From Acidobacteriaceae bacterium (GTDB lineage: Bacteria; Acidobacteriota; Terriglobia; Terriglobales; Acidobacteriaceae): a DNA stretch of 23,699 bases. The translations under genes were made by a program, and so were the position numbers. Under the pieces are notes generated by a model. The model had not been told where the DNA came from. It saw only the letters and a program-made list of their open reading frames with translations, and made no database searches. Below are positions 1 to 7,750 of this stretch, piece after piece; the first letter of the stretch is position 1; the number at the start of each line of letters is the position of its first letter. The stretch lies in the NCBI GenBank assembly GCA_031296355.1, contig JARLFX010000089.1:1-23699 (forward strand). The letters run 5' to 3'.

Positions 1-471
1 ACCTTCTCCTGCTCGGGTATGCCGGCGAACAGCGTGTGCACCTTCTCGCCGACAACGTACGCTTTGACGCCTGGTACTACGCCGCCGGTTTGGGTACCTA
101 TTACCATGACGCTGTGGACCGACATACAAGCAGGCACGGTCTCCAGCCTCACCCACGGTAAGACGCATGACGGTATGCGGCTTGCAACTCTTCTGGGCTG
201 GCCGATTTTGTTGGTGGGTCTCTTTGGAGTCATTCGCTTCCGGCGGGAAAATGGTCTTGCCAAGGCTCTAACCGTAGTTGCCCTGGCTTGCATGATCTCC
301 GGTTCGTCGCTTCTCTTTACCGGTTGCGGCGCTGGTGGCCCAGGAGCTTACCATCCGAATTTGACGGCAACCGGACAATTTCCTGTCACAGTAACCGTCT
401 CGAACGGAACGGTATCCCATTCCACTATTGTTTACTTCAACGTAGCCCCGGGTGTAACGGGCATCGAATAA
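1..471 (+). CDS. C-terminal part of an Ig-like repeat surface protein (5' end outside window)
   Basis: The reading frame is open from base 1, so the protein begins outside the window; the ATG at 19 lies inside a domain and is unlikely to be the start. The first residues (SCSGMPANSVCTFSP) match the Cys-containing strand pair of the last Ig-like domain of the large protein encoded at 7751-11338 (TCTGLPAYTSCLFTP). Next come a hydrophobic segment, an Arg-rich turn (RFRREN), a second hydrophobic segment ending in LLFTGCGAGG, and a final beta-strand region (FPVTVTVSNGTVSHSTIV). The layout therefore matches the other protein's C-terminus: split Ig fold, two membrane segments and a lipobox-like Cys (codon 325-327). 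An envelope or secreted role is inferred; no enzymatic domain is visible. A strong terminator follows the stop codon. Confidence 0.72.
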   Translation, partial: TFSCSGMPANSVCTFSPTTYALTPGTTPPVWVPITMTLWTDIQAGTVSSLTHGKTHDGMRLATLLGWPILLVGLFGVIRFRRENGLAKALTVVALACMISGSSLLFTGCGAGGPGAYHPNLTATGQFPVTVTVSNGTVSHSTIVYFNVAPGVTGIE

Positions 472-485
472 CTACTGTCAACGTG

Positions 486-515
486 AAAGGGCGGCCCATA
501 TTGGGCCGCCCTTTT
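486..515 (+). terminator. Rho-independent terminator after the Ig-like protein gene
   Basis: A perfect 13-bp stem (486-498 with 502-514) contains the core GGGCGGCCCA / TGGGCCGCCC, has a 3-nt loop (TAT), and ends in a short T run (512-515, then CTTT). It lies 15 bp after the stop codon at 471 and separates this gene from the symporter operon. Confidence 0.9.
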
Positions 516-566
516 CTTTGCTATGTAGGCCCGCCAGGGTATCGATTCCGAAAATTTCCACTTGCT

Positions 567-582
567 ATGCAACCGGTCGCAT
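567..582. promoter_or_regulatory. Candidate LacI-family operator before the symporter-deaminase operon
   Basis: ATGCAACCGGTCGCAT is a 16-bp palindrome with one mismatched pair and a CCGG centre. It ends 14 bp before the symporter start codon. LacI-family regulators commonly bind even-length palindromes with a central CG or CCGG step, and a LacI-family gene lies at the other end of this locus. The link between this site and that regulator is an inference. No convincing -35/-10 pair could be assigned around it. Confidence 0.5.
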
Positions 583-596
583 GAAAAGATGAATTC

Positions 597-2183
597 ATGC
601 AGATTGACCCCGCAGGAATGAGCGTTCTGGACTGGACAGTCCTATGCCTCTACTTCGCCCTTATGCTCGGTACGGGTATGTGGGCGCGTACCAAGGTCAA
701 AAATGCCAGCGACTTCTTTACGGCTGGCGGGGAAATGCCGTGGTGGCTCTCTGGCATTTCGCATCATATGTCCGGCTATAGCTCCGCGGTGTTTGTGGCC
801 TATGCCGCCATCGCCTATACCACTGGCTTCACGATCTACATCTGGTGGGCCTGCACGATTACGCTGGCAATGCTGATCGGGTACCGCATCTTTCCTCCGC
901 GTTGGGCGCGTCTGCGCCAGCGTACAGGCATGATCTCGCCGCTGGAGTACCTGGTGGTTCGCTACAATCTGCCAACGCAGCAGGTGCTCGCCTGGAGCGG
1001 CGCGCTGCTGAAGGTATTCGATATCGGGGCAAAGTGGACGGCAACTGCCATTCTGCTGAATGTCTTTGCCAATGTCCCTCCCATCGTCGGCGTGTTGCTC
1101 ACCGGCAGCGTGACGCTGGTCTATGCCGTTGTGGGCGGCTTGTGGGCGAATGCGCTTACGGACTTCAGTCAGTTTGCCATCCAGCTTGTGGCAGGCATGG
1201 CCATGCTGCTCGCCGTGCTTGCCCACCTTGGCGGAGTCTCCGCGCTCTGGACGATATGGGCGCATCTGCCCCCATCGCATGCGCATGCGTTCTCTGCGCC
1301 CTATACTCCGCTCTTTGCCGCTGTCTTCTTGCTGGTCAATACGCTTTCATACAATGGCGGCACATGGAATCTGGCACAGCGGTTCATTGCCGCACCAACG
1401 GGCAAGGATGCGAAGAAGGCAGCATTGCTGTCAGCATCGCTCTACCTGGTGTGGCCGCTGGTGCTGCTGTTTCCCATGTGGGCTGCGCCGCTACTCTTGC
1501 CGCACCTGGCGGAGCCGGCAGACAGCTACGCACTTATGGTGCGCATGTTGCTGCCGCACGGGCTTGTCGGGCTGGTGCTGGCCGGGCTTTTTGCGCATAC
1601 GATGGCCATGACTTCTTCGGATGCCAATGCTATTTCCGCAGTGGTGGTTCGGGATATTCTGCCGGCTCTGCGCCGTGATCGCCGCCGCATGAGCGATCCT
1701 GCACAATTGCTCGCAGGGCGCATCTGCACCTTCACGTTTTTAGTGCTCAGCATGGTAATCGCCATCTTTGCCAATAGCTTCGGCGGCGTGCTGGGATTGC
1801 TGATCCTGTGGTTTGCCGCTCTTCTTGGGCCAATTGCCATCCCCATGCTGCTTGGCATGCTGCTTCCGTTCCGGCGCAGTGGGCCGGCAGCTGCACTGAT
1901 TGCGTGGAGCGGTGGCGTCATTACCTTTGTACTGATCAAGTTTGTTTTCACTGCTCGCATTAATAGTTCTGCTGGCGACATGGCTACCGCGATCGCCGTG
2001 GGCGGTCCGGTCGTGACTGCAATGATTCTCTACATTGCGGTCGGGCTGATTACGCCTAAGACCAAACCGGCGGCAGATGCACTGCTGCGCAGTATCAACC
2101 AGGATCTATCTGCTGAAGAGCAGATGGCCTGCAACATTGAATTAAGCCGTATAGCCGTGGAAGAAAATTCCATTAAGGATTAG
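597..2183 (+). CDS. Sodium:solute symporter (SSS family), probable sugar or amino-sugar carrier
   Basis: This 528-residue protein consists almost entirely of membrane segments, beginning with VLDWTVLCLYFALMLGTG at about residues 10-27. The N-terminal pattern is typical of SSS transporters: a first helix, then ASDFFTAGGEMPWW at about 37-50, then GYSSAVFVAYAA in the sodium-site region. The usual length is 480-600 residues. By family it would carry a solute into the cytoplasm together with Na+. The substrate cannot be read from the sequence, but the next gene, 1 bp downstream, is a NagB-type amino-sugar-phosphate enzyme, and a LacI regulator and a hexose-phosphate mutarotase lie opposite. An amino sugar or related hexose is therefore likely. 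The start ATG sits in a 10-bp palindrome (589-598) with only a weak AAAAGA upstream; Met8 is a possible alternative start. Confidence 0.88.
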   Translation: MQIDPAGMSVLDWTVLCLYFALMLGTGMWARTKVKNASDFFTAGGEMPWWLSGISHHMSGYSSAVFVAYAAIAYTTGFTIYIWWACTITLAMLIGYRIFPPRWARLRQRTGMISPLEYLVVRYNLPTQQVLAWSGALLKVFDIGAKWTATAILLNVFANVPPIVGVLLTGSVTLVYAVVGGLWANALTDFSQFAIQLVAGMAMLLAVLAHLGGVSALWTIWAHLPPSHAHAFSAPYTPLFAAVFLLVNTLSYNGGTWNLAQRFIAAPTGKDAKKAALLSASLYLVWPLVLLFPMWAAPLLLPHLAEPADSYALMVRMLLPHGLVGLVLAGLFAHTMAMTSSDANAISAVVVRDILPALRRDRRRMSDPAQLLAGRICTFTFLVLSMVIAIFANSFGGVLGLLILWFAALLGPIAIPMLLGMLLPFRRSGPAAALIAWSGGVITFVLIKFVFTARINSSAGDMATAIAVGGPVVTAMILYIAVGLITPKTKPAADALLRSINQDLSAEEQMACNIELSRIAVEENSIKD

Positions 2184-2184
2184 G

Positions 2185-2940
2185 ATGTCTACTCTTACAA
2201 ACGATTCACTCAGTACTCTTACCGTTCACACTGCCACATCCCGCAATGCTATGGGAGCGCACGCCGCCGCGGATATCGCGCGTGAGCTGCGCGCATGCCT
2301 TGATCGGCAGCGGGGTGCGCGCATGATCTTTGCCGCAGCCCCCAGCCAGAGCGAGATGCTTGCCGCCCTACGCAAGGAGCAGGGAATTGACTGGTCGCGT
2401 GTGACCGCATTTCATATGGACGAATACCTCGGTTTGCCCGCCGCCGCGCCGCAGCGATTTGCGCTCTGGTTGCGCCGTGAACTCTTCGATCATTTGCCGT
2501 TTGCTGCCGTGCATCTTATCGAGCCTGGTGAGAATCCCCAGCAGACAGCAGCGGATTATGCCGCAAAGCTGAATGCAGCGCCTATCGATATTGTGTGCTG
2601 CGGTATTGGCTCGAATGGTCATCTGGCGTTCAATGATCCGCCGGCGGATTTCGACGATCCGCTCACCGTCAAGGTTGTCGATCTGGATGTGGTGTGCCGC
2701 CAGCAGCAGGTAGACGACGAGTGCTTCGCTGCACTCAACGATGTTCCCACGCAGGCGCTCACGATTACGGTTCCTGGGCTGCTTGCAGGGCGTGCGCTCT
2801 TTTGCAGTGTTCCCGGCGCGCTCAAGAAGGAAGCTGTTCGCCGCACGCTTACCGAGCCGATTAATCCTATGTGCCCGGCGACGGTGTTACGCCGCCATCC
2901 GAATTGCACCCTGTATCTCGATCCCGAGTCAGCGATCTAG
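2185..2940 (+). CDS. Glucosamine-6-phosphate deaminase/isomerase family protein (NagB-like)
   Basis: NagB enzymes convert glucosamine-6-phosphate to fructose-6-phosphate and ammonia in the cytoplasm. This 251-residue protein (E. coli NagB has 266) keeps MDEYLGLP at 78-85, GIGSNGH at 140-146, VPTQALTITVPGLL at 187-200 and the C-terminal HPNCTLYLD. D79 matches the proton-transfer Asp of NagB and H146 matches the catalytic His. The E. coli Asp141 position is Asn144, and Glu148 is Asp151 (FNDPP). To my recollection these changes mark a NagB subfamily of soil and aquatic bacteria, so the exact sugar phosphate is open. The start codon lies 1 bp after the symporter stop, with AAGGA at 2175-2179 as ribosome binding site, so the two are co-transcribed. 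No nagA deacetylase is present in the window. Confidence 0.85.
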   Translation: MSTLTNDSLSTLTVHTATSRNAMGAHAAADIARELRACLDRQRGARMIFAAAPSQSEMLAALRKEQGIDWSRVTAFHMDEYLGLPAAAPQRFALWLRRELFDHLPFAAVHLIEPGENPQQTAADYAAKLNAAPIDIVCCGIGSNGHLAFNDPPADFDDPLTVKVVDLDVVCRQQQVDDECFAALNDVPTQALTITVPGLLAGRALFCSVPGALKKEAVRRTLTEPINPMCPATVLRRHPNCTLYLDPESAI

Positions 2941-2952
2941 CAGCACGGATTG

Positions 2953-2991
2953 AATAGCGTACACGGTAAGACCTATCGTGTACGCTATTTT
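2953..2991. terminator. Terminator between convergent nagB-like and lacI-like genes
   Basis: A perfect 13-bp stem, AATAGCGTACACG (2953-2965) with CGTGTACGCTATT (2977-2989), encloses an 11-nt loop. The plus strand has a T run at 2988-2991, while the minus strand shows only a weak one, so it mainly serves the operon on the plus strand. The stop codon of the minus-strand regulator (2985-2987) lies inside the stem. Confidence 0.75.
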
Positions 2992-3989
2992 GCGGGTGAG
3001 CTTGCGGTGGTGGCGCGAATCACGAGCCGCGTATCCAATATGCAGCGCTGATCGCTTGATTTGCCCGTCTGTAGAATCTGCAGGAGCATCTCTACCGCCA
3101 TACGTCCGGCCTCAATGCAGCGTGCAGAGACGCTGGTCAGCGCTGGATAGGTGGAGGCTCCGAGCACGTCGTCACAGCCAATCACGCTAAAATCCTGTGG
3201 AACCTGCACACTGGCGTCAGTTAATCCGGCCATCAAACCGTGAGCGACAAAGTCGTCGAAGGTGATGGCGGCGGTAGCTTTCGTCTTCAGAACGGCGGGC
3301 GCCAGCACCTTGCCCGCCTCAAACGTGGGACGTTCTGCGGACACTTGTTCGAGCGCGATCTTCTGCCGGGTGGTGGCCTGCTTTACGGCAAGCCTGCGCT
3401 GTTGATGCGACCATGAGGCTGCCGGTCCACCCACGTAGACCAGGCGTTTATGCCCGAGCCCGGCAAGGTGCGTCACTGCTTCTTCTATCCCCTGCGTTGT
3501 ATCGATCAGTACGCGCGGGATGCCTGGGGTATCACGGTTTACCAGCACCATTGGGTGCCGTTTGGCGAGCTGCTGCAGCTGTTCGTCGGCCATGCGGGAG
3601 GAGACGACGACAAAGCCATCGGCCTGTAGCAGAAGCTTTTCCAGTAGCGTGTGTTCCCGCGCAGCATCTTCGTCAGAATCGGCAAGAAACAGGCTGAAAC
3701 CACCGCCATCCGCGGCGATCTGCGCAGCGCGGATCAGCGGAGGGAAGAATGGATTTGCGATGTCTGGCACAACAATTGCAATGTTGCCATGCCGCCCCGT
3801 ACTCAGGGCGCGCGCCGTCTGGTTGGGCCGGTAGCCCAGCTTGGCTGCAGCGGCGTGGACGCTCTTCACCGTTTGCTCGCTCAGCAGGTCTGGCCTGCTG
3901 AAGGCGCGCGACACGGTAGCACGCGAAATATGCAGTACCTCCGCAACATCGGTGATGGTGGGGGCGCGGCTGGTTTTGTGAAATGTCAC
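2985..3989 (-). CDS. LacI-family transcriptional regulator
   Basis: This 334-residue DNA-binding repressor has an N-terminal helix-turn-helix at about 11-30 (TITDVAEVLH then SRATVSRAF), a hinge PNQTARALS at about 55-63, and a periplasmic-binding-protein-like effector domain (IAIVVPDIANPFF onward, to about 325). GTG at 3989 was chosen because it puts the helix-turn-helix at the standard distance from the N-terminus. The frame stays open upstream to an ATG at 4181, but that would add 64 unlike residues and overlap the next gene. No good ribosome binding site is seen for the GTG. It converges on the symporter-deaminase operon and shares its terminator. The likely target is the CCGG-centred palindrome at 567-582, and the likely inducer is a sugar phosphate of that pathway; both are inferred. 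Confidence 0.86.
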   Translation of the reverse strand: MTFHKTSRAPTITDVAEVLHISRATVSRAFSRPDLLSEQTVKSVHAAAAKLGYRPNQTARALSTGRHGNIAIVVPDIANPFFPPLIRAAQIAADGGGFSLFLADSDEDAAREHTLLEKLLLQADGFVVVSSRMADEQLQQLAKRHPMVLVNRDTPGIPRVLIDTTQGIEEAVTHLAGLGHKRLVYVGGPAASWSHQQRRLAVKQATTRQKIALEQVSAERPTFEAGKVLAPAVLKTKATAAITFDDFVAHGLMAGLTDASVQVPQDFSVIGCDDVLGASTYPALTSVSARCIEAGRMAVEMLLQILQTGKSSDQRCILDTRLVIRATTASSPAK

Positions 3990-4028
3990 TATGGCAAGTC
4001 TATGCGGAAACCGCCGCTCTCTCAATTG

Positions 4029-4044
4029 TGATTCGACAGAATCA
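4029..4044. promoter_or_regulatory. Small inverted repeat upstream of the LacI-family gene
   Basis: TGATTC-GACA-GAATCA has 6-bp arms and lies 40 bp upstream of the regulator's GTG start, between it and the mutarotase gene. It could be an autoregulatory site or an mRNA hairpin. No T run follows it on the minus strand, so it is a poor terminator candidate. Its sequence does not match the palindrome at 567-582. Confidence 0.2.
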
Positions 4045-4084
4045 GGGCTGTTTTGCGGCTTTTTACAGTGCAATCTGCGGTGAA

Positions 4085-4999
4085 TTAGACGGGTAGCACG
4101 GTGATATTTGCGGACAAACGATGGTGCGCGCCGGGTGCAAGCGTAAGCCGGTTGCCATGGGCGTTGGCCGTCTCTACACATATAAAATGGCGGCGGTCTG
4201 CGGGCAAAAGGCCGGGCAGATTGGCGGCAACTTCACGGCTGGGATTCCACACGACCGTGGTCTGGGAGCCGGATTTTTCCACGGAGATGCGCCGGTTGTT
4301 GCCTGCATCGTGAATGATACAGGTGGCGGTTGTATCCAGATAGATGTGGTCGGTGTGGCGCACAAAGCGCAGCAAGGACTCTTCCTGTACCTTGACGGCG
4401 AAGTGGTCGCCGCTGTCGAGGTACTTTGCCCCGGCCAGTCCTTCAACGGTGGTCTTGTCGATATCTTCTATGGAGAAATAGGTGTGCAGCGCCTCTTCGA
4501 ACTGCAGCGGTTCCGCGGCGTCGTTGTAGACGTCGAACTGGGCGCGCAGGGTATGGCCGATGTGGAAGGTGTATTCCAGGCGAAATGCGGCGTAGCCGAG
4601 TGCGCGGGACTGGTCATTTGCCGATAGTGAGAACGTAAGTTGAATCTCATCGCCGTTGGTGGAGACGGAGCGCACTGCCCAGGGCACAATGCGGGCGAAG
4701 CCATGCATGTCATACTGCTGCCCCGGAAGCTCAGGCCCGGAATGGCGGCCAAACCAGGGGAAGACGACGGGGATGCCGCCGCGGATCGATTTGCCCGGCT
4801 CAAACGGGCTCTGCGTGCTGGTGAAGAGGACAGGCGGTTGGCCAGTGGGCCGCCAATGGGTGAGGTGCGCTCCCTGCAGATAGATGGTCGCTTCCGCTGC
4901 GGAGGTGGTGATCTGTGCGCGTACGAGGCCGCTGAGTTCTTCCTCAAAGTGGAGAACACCGGCAATGCCAAAGGTGGAATTGAGTTCTTGCGCCGTCAC
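4085..4999 (-). CDS. D-hexose-6-phosphate mutarotase (aldose 1-epimerase family, YeaD-like)
   Basis: The family interconverts alpha and beta anomers of hexose 6-phosphates in the cytoplasm. Visible motifs are RGGIPVVFPWFG (73-84), HGFAR (99-103, with the catalytic His), LHTYF (171-175), VWNP (250-253) and FICVE (272-276, where the Glu is the expected catalytic base). From the GTG at 4999 the protein is 304 residues, close to the usual 290-300. The frame is open further upstream to 5203, but the added 68 residues look unlike this family. AGGG about 8 bp before the GTG may serve as ribosome binding site. It lies 95 bp upstream of the lacI-like gene on the same strand, and the two are probably co-transcribed. 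Its presence fits a locus that takes up and phosphorylates hexoses or amino sugars. Confidence 0.82.
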   Translation of the reverse strand: MTAQELNSTFGIAGVLHFEEELSGLVRAQITTSAAEATIYLQGAHLTHWRPTGQPPVLFTSTQSPFEPGKSIRGGIPVVFPWFGRHSGPELPGQQYDMHGFARIVPWAVRSVSTNGDEIQLTFSLSANDQSRALGYAAFRLEYTFHIGHTLRAQFDVYNDAAEPLQFEEALHTYFSIEDIDKTTVEGLAGAKYLDSGDHFAVKVQEESLLRFVRHTDHIYLDTTATCIIHDAGNNRRISVEKSGSQTTVVWNPSREVAANLPGLLPADRRHFICVETANAHGNRLTLAPGAHHRLSANITVLPV

Positions 5000-5488
5000 G
5001 GATTGCCCTGTCTGGAGAAGAGTTGAGCGTTCACACAGGGGATGGCGTGAAATGCGATGCGAAAGTTGCCCTGTTTCGGGGAATGTACCAGGAAAGATAG
5101 TGCAGAATCCATACGTTCCACGATACAGAGTTGAGCGCGTTGTGCAAACTGTGTGCTTGCCGGTAACGGCTGGGAAGAATAAGGCGAAGTGCCATCGTAT
5201 CAATGAATTATATCGATGCAGACGGCGAGGCTCTCAAATAGGCCTCTGCCGATGTTACACCGCCCTACGGTATACTTCAGATATCTGCGCAATTTTCAGA
5301 TTTTTTATCACCCTAATGTGGTAGCTGATCCTACATATTCGGGGGATGTTCCCGTTCTGTCATTCCCTTGAGTCTAATCAAGCAGTCCTGAGCACAGAAG
5401 ATACTACCGTGCACATGGATGAGCGCCGTAGCTGGATGGAACCAGCACGGGACGGACACAAAAATCGATCGACTTTATTCTCAGGCGT
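5000..5488. other. Intergenic region between mutarotase gene and exopolysaccharide remnant
   Basis: These 489 bases hold no convincing gene. On the minus strand a TATAAT box (rc of 5207-5212) could belong to the mutarotase-regulator promoter, but no good -35 element stands 16-18 bp upstream of it. A 10-bp palindrome, CAGATATCTG, lies at 5278-5287, followed by an AT-rich stretch (5290-5310). A 26-codon plus-strand frame from ATG 5415 is too short to support. Confidence 0.4.
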
Positions 5489-5491
5489 GTG

Positions 5492-5890
5492 ATGACTATC
5501 CCCGAAGCATACTCGCGAGCCAATACTTCTCTTAAAAACGTCGCCGGAACTGTCTTCAGACACCGGCGAGTCTCTGCGTGGATGGTCGCCGCTATTTTCG
5601 CTGTCGCCGTGCTGGCGCTGGAGTATCGCTACTCGCCGGAGTTCAACCAGGCGGTGACAATTCAGCCGTATGGCTATGTGAATCTCACAGTGGCCGGCAT
5701 GATGCACGTAGTCGGCATGACGGCGGAAGAGGCGCACGGCGCGATTATTGCAAAGACAGCCATGCAGCTGAATCATCCAGAACTGAATCTTGTGCTGAAG
5801 GAGTTTCAGAAGCCCTTACGACGTAATGGCGGGAGAGGTGGAGCGCCTTTCACCTTTCATGAGGGCTACGAACCTCGGAATTTTCTTTGA
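5492..5890 (+). pseudogene. Exopolysaccharide export gene remnant (Wzz/GumC-like start fused to Wza-like core, frameshifted)
   Basis: The open frame gives 132 residues. Residues 1-45 (FRHRRVSAWMVAAIFAVAVL) look like the first membrane segment of a chain-length/GumC protein. From about residue 45 it reads like the polysaccharide-export domain of Wza-type outer-membrane lipoproteins (YRYSPEFNQAVTIQPYGYV, then a MTAEEAH helix, then LNLVLKEFQKP). After KP at about 5815 the family pattern continues in another frame as YDVMAGEVERL, so one extra base near 5813-5817 breaks the gene. That second frame soon ends near 5926. The SLBB repeats that should follow are missing. AGG at 5483-5485 could serve as ribosome binding site, but a functional exporter is very unlikely. 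Lying before a sugar transferase gene, it is the scar of a larger capsule/EPS locus. Confidence 0.62.
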
Positions 5891-6023
5891 TCCCGCTACT
5901 TGCCTGATTCCCTGAAGCGTTGCTGCACTGGCTTGAAGGACAGATTTCGCAGAACGTTCCTCTACGATATGCCGGACCCCAATGCATCACTCACGTTGAA
6001 CGATATTTCAGGATGTGTCGACC

Positions 6024-7490
6024 ATGACGACGAACAAAGATACTGCTATTGCACGCGGACCAATGCTCGGCGGACGGCCACTGCGCGGCATCTCTGGCTG
6101 GATATGCCGGGGTGGAGATATTGCCATCCTGGGCTTCGGATTCTTCGGCATCGTGATGCTGCCTTACTTCGCGCAAGACAACCTGCATTTGAACGAATTT
6201 CTCGCGCTGCGCATTTCGGTGCGGAACCTGCTGATCGCAAATGTCTGCTACTGGGGCTGGTACGGCGCGCTCTATAGCTTTGGCGTCTATACGATGTCAC
6301 GCATCCGTTCCATGCGCGATCTGGCATTGAAGTTGGCCATGGGGTTGACCACATGCACGGCGCTGGTTGGTATCATCGCGGCCACGAACGGCGGCACACC
6401 GCATCTGGCGCAGAATCTTGTTTCGTACTGGCTGGTGTCTGCCGCTGCCATGACGGTGCTCCGTGTCGGCCTCGTACACTTTCATCGTTATGTGCGCCCG
6501 CACATGCGTCCATATAAGAATTTCATCATTGTAGGAACCGGCCCGCAGGCGCAAAAAGCGCGTCGAGAAATGACGCAGCATCCGGGATGGCGTTATAACT
6601 TTCTCGGGTTTGTCGATTCTGCACCCCAGGTCAACGAGATGACGGATGGCTTGATCATTGGCGGACTGGATCAGTTGGAGATGATCCTGATGCAGCGCGT
6701 GGTGGATGAAGTTGTGATCGCGCTGCCGATTTCGCAATACCAGATGGTCGCGCGCGCCGTGGAGATATGCGAACTTGGCGGCGTGCAGTCGCAGTACCAG
6801 AGCGACTACTTCGGAAGCAGTGTAACCAAGAAGCGCTACTTTGAGGGCATTGGCGCAACCCGTGTGGTGATGCAGGTGGTGCATCGCGATGCGCGGCGTT
6901 TTCTAAAGCGCGCGATCGATATTGTTGTGTCAATCCTTGCGATCATCTTTTTCTCACCGATCCTGATCGCTGCGGCCATCGCCGTAGCAACCAGCCCTGG
7001 GCCCATCATCTTCCAGCAAGAGCGTTACGGGCTGAATAAGCGCAAATTTGTTATGTATAAGTTCCGTAGCATGGTGATTGACGCTGAAAAGAAACAGGCG
7101 CAGGTAGAACATCTAAACGAGACGGATGGGCCGGCGTTCAAGATGAAGAACGATCCGCGCGTTACTCGCGTGGGCGCATTCATGCGCAAGCTCTCCATTG
7201 ATGAACTGCCGCAGCTTTTCAATGTGCTGATTGGGAATATGTCTCTCGTTGGGCCGCGGCCATTGCCAATCCGCGATGTGAGCCGTTTCTCAGAAGCGTG
7301 GCTCATGCGCCGTTTCAGCGTGCAGCCCGGGCTGACCTGCCTGTGGCAGATAACCGGCCGCAGCGACACGACGTTTGACCGCTGGGTGGAGCTGGATCTG
7401 CAGTACATCGATAACTGGTCGCTCGGTCTGGATGCACGCATTCTCTTCATGACGGTTCCGGCCGTGCTGAAGGGCAAAGGTGCGTCCTAA
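6024..7490 (+). CDS. Polyprenyl-phosphate sugar-1-phosphate transferase (WcaJ/WbaP family) of exopolysaccharide synthesis
   Basis: The enzyme starts exopolysaccharide repeat synthesis by moving a hexose-1-phosphate from a nucleotide sugar to undecaprenyl phosphate at the inner membrane. The 488-residue protein has about four N-terminal membrane helices (to about 150), a Rossmann-like CoA_binding_3 domain (IIVGTGPQAQKARREM at about 168-183), a further membrane segment (about 298-322) and the catalytic bac_transf domain. Motifs are YKFRSMVIDAE (345-355), SIDELPQLFNVL (391-402, with the catalytic Asp-Glu pair), MSLVGPRP (406-413) and PGLTCLWQITGRSD. ATG 6024 was preferred over the in-frame GTG 6015 because AGGA at 6010-6013 is 10 bp before the ATG but touches the GTG. 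No other sugar transferase or flippase lies nearby; the only neighbour of this pathway is the broken export gene upstream. Confidence 0.92.
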   Translation: MTTNKDTAIARGPMLGGRPLRGISGWICRGGDIAILGFGFFGIVMLPYFAQDNLHLNEFLALRISVRNLLIANVCYWGWYGALYSFGVYTMSRIRSMRDLALKLAMGLTTCTALVGIIAATNGGTPHLAQNLVSYWLVSAAAMTVLRVGLVHFHRYVRPHMRPYKNFIIVGTGPQAQKARREMTQHPGWRYNFLGFVDSAPQVNEMTDGLIIGGLDQLEMILMQRVVDEVVIALPISQYQMVARAVEICELGGVQSQYQSDYFGSSVTKKRYFEGIGATRVVMQVVHRDARRFLKRAIDIVVSILAIIFFSPILIAAAIAVATSPGPIIFQQERYGLNKRKFVMYKFRSMVIDAEKKQAQVEHLNETDGPAFKMKNDPRVTRVGAFMRKLSIDELPQLFNVLIGNMSLVGPRPLPIRDVSRFSEAWLMRRFSVQPGLTCLWQITGRSDTTFDRWVELDLQYIDNWSLGLDARILFMTVPAVLKGKGAS

Positions 7491-7610
7491 CGGCGAACGT
7501 TCGTCGCATACTCGACATCAATCACACCGGCAGCGTGCTGGGAACACTGCCGGGTGCTCCCTCGGCGCCGCGCCCGTATAGATATACGAGATTTTTGAGG
7601 AGCAGCTGTC

Positions 7611-7648
7611 CGGTAACTTCCGGTTTGTCCGTCAACCGGAAGTTACTG
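7611..7648 (+). terminator. Strong hairpin downstream of the sugar transferase gene
   Basis: GTAACTTCCGGTT (7613-7625) and AACCGGAAGTTAC (7634-7646) form a perfect 13-bp stem with an 8-nt loop. A C-G pair at 7611/7648, reached through a G-T at 7612/7647, extends it. There is no T run after it (TGTATTACC), so it may be a factor-assisted terminator, an mRNA-stabilising hairpin or a protein site. An alternative outer pairing exists between CGGTAA (7611-7616) and TTACCG (7651-7656). Confidence 0.4.
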
Positions 7649-7695
7649 TATTACCGCCCAGCATGACAGACGTAAAGCATGTGTTGATTGCCGAT

Positions 7696-7731
7696 GAAAT
7701 ACAAATGGCGCAGAGTCAGACTCTGCGCCAT
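7696..7731 (-). terminator. Terminator of the large FG-GAP/Ig-like protein gene
   Basis: On the minus strand, 20 bp after the stop codon at 7751, a perfect 12-bp stem (7720-7731 with 7705-7716, core GGCGCAGAGT) has a 3-nt loop. It is followed by a T-rich tail, TTTGTATTT (rc of 7696-7704). It faces the convergent sugar transferase gene. Confidence 0.82.
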
Positions 7732-7750
7732 CGATTTTCTGCGCTCGATT

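Noticed and set aside
589..598. Palindrome ATGAATTCAT over the symporter start codon
   Set aside because: Ten bases with an EcoRI-type core occur often by chance, and the CCGG-centred site just upstream is the better operator.
3990..4181. N-terminal extension of the LacI-family regulator to ATG 4181
   Set aside because: It would place 64 basic, unlike residues before the helix-turn-helix and overlap the mutarotase gene by 97 bp.
5000..5203. N-terminal extension of the mutarotase to ATG 5203
   Set aside because: The extra 68 residues show no family similarity and would make the protein much longer than its relatives.
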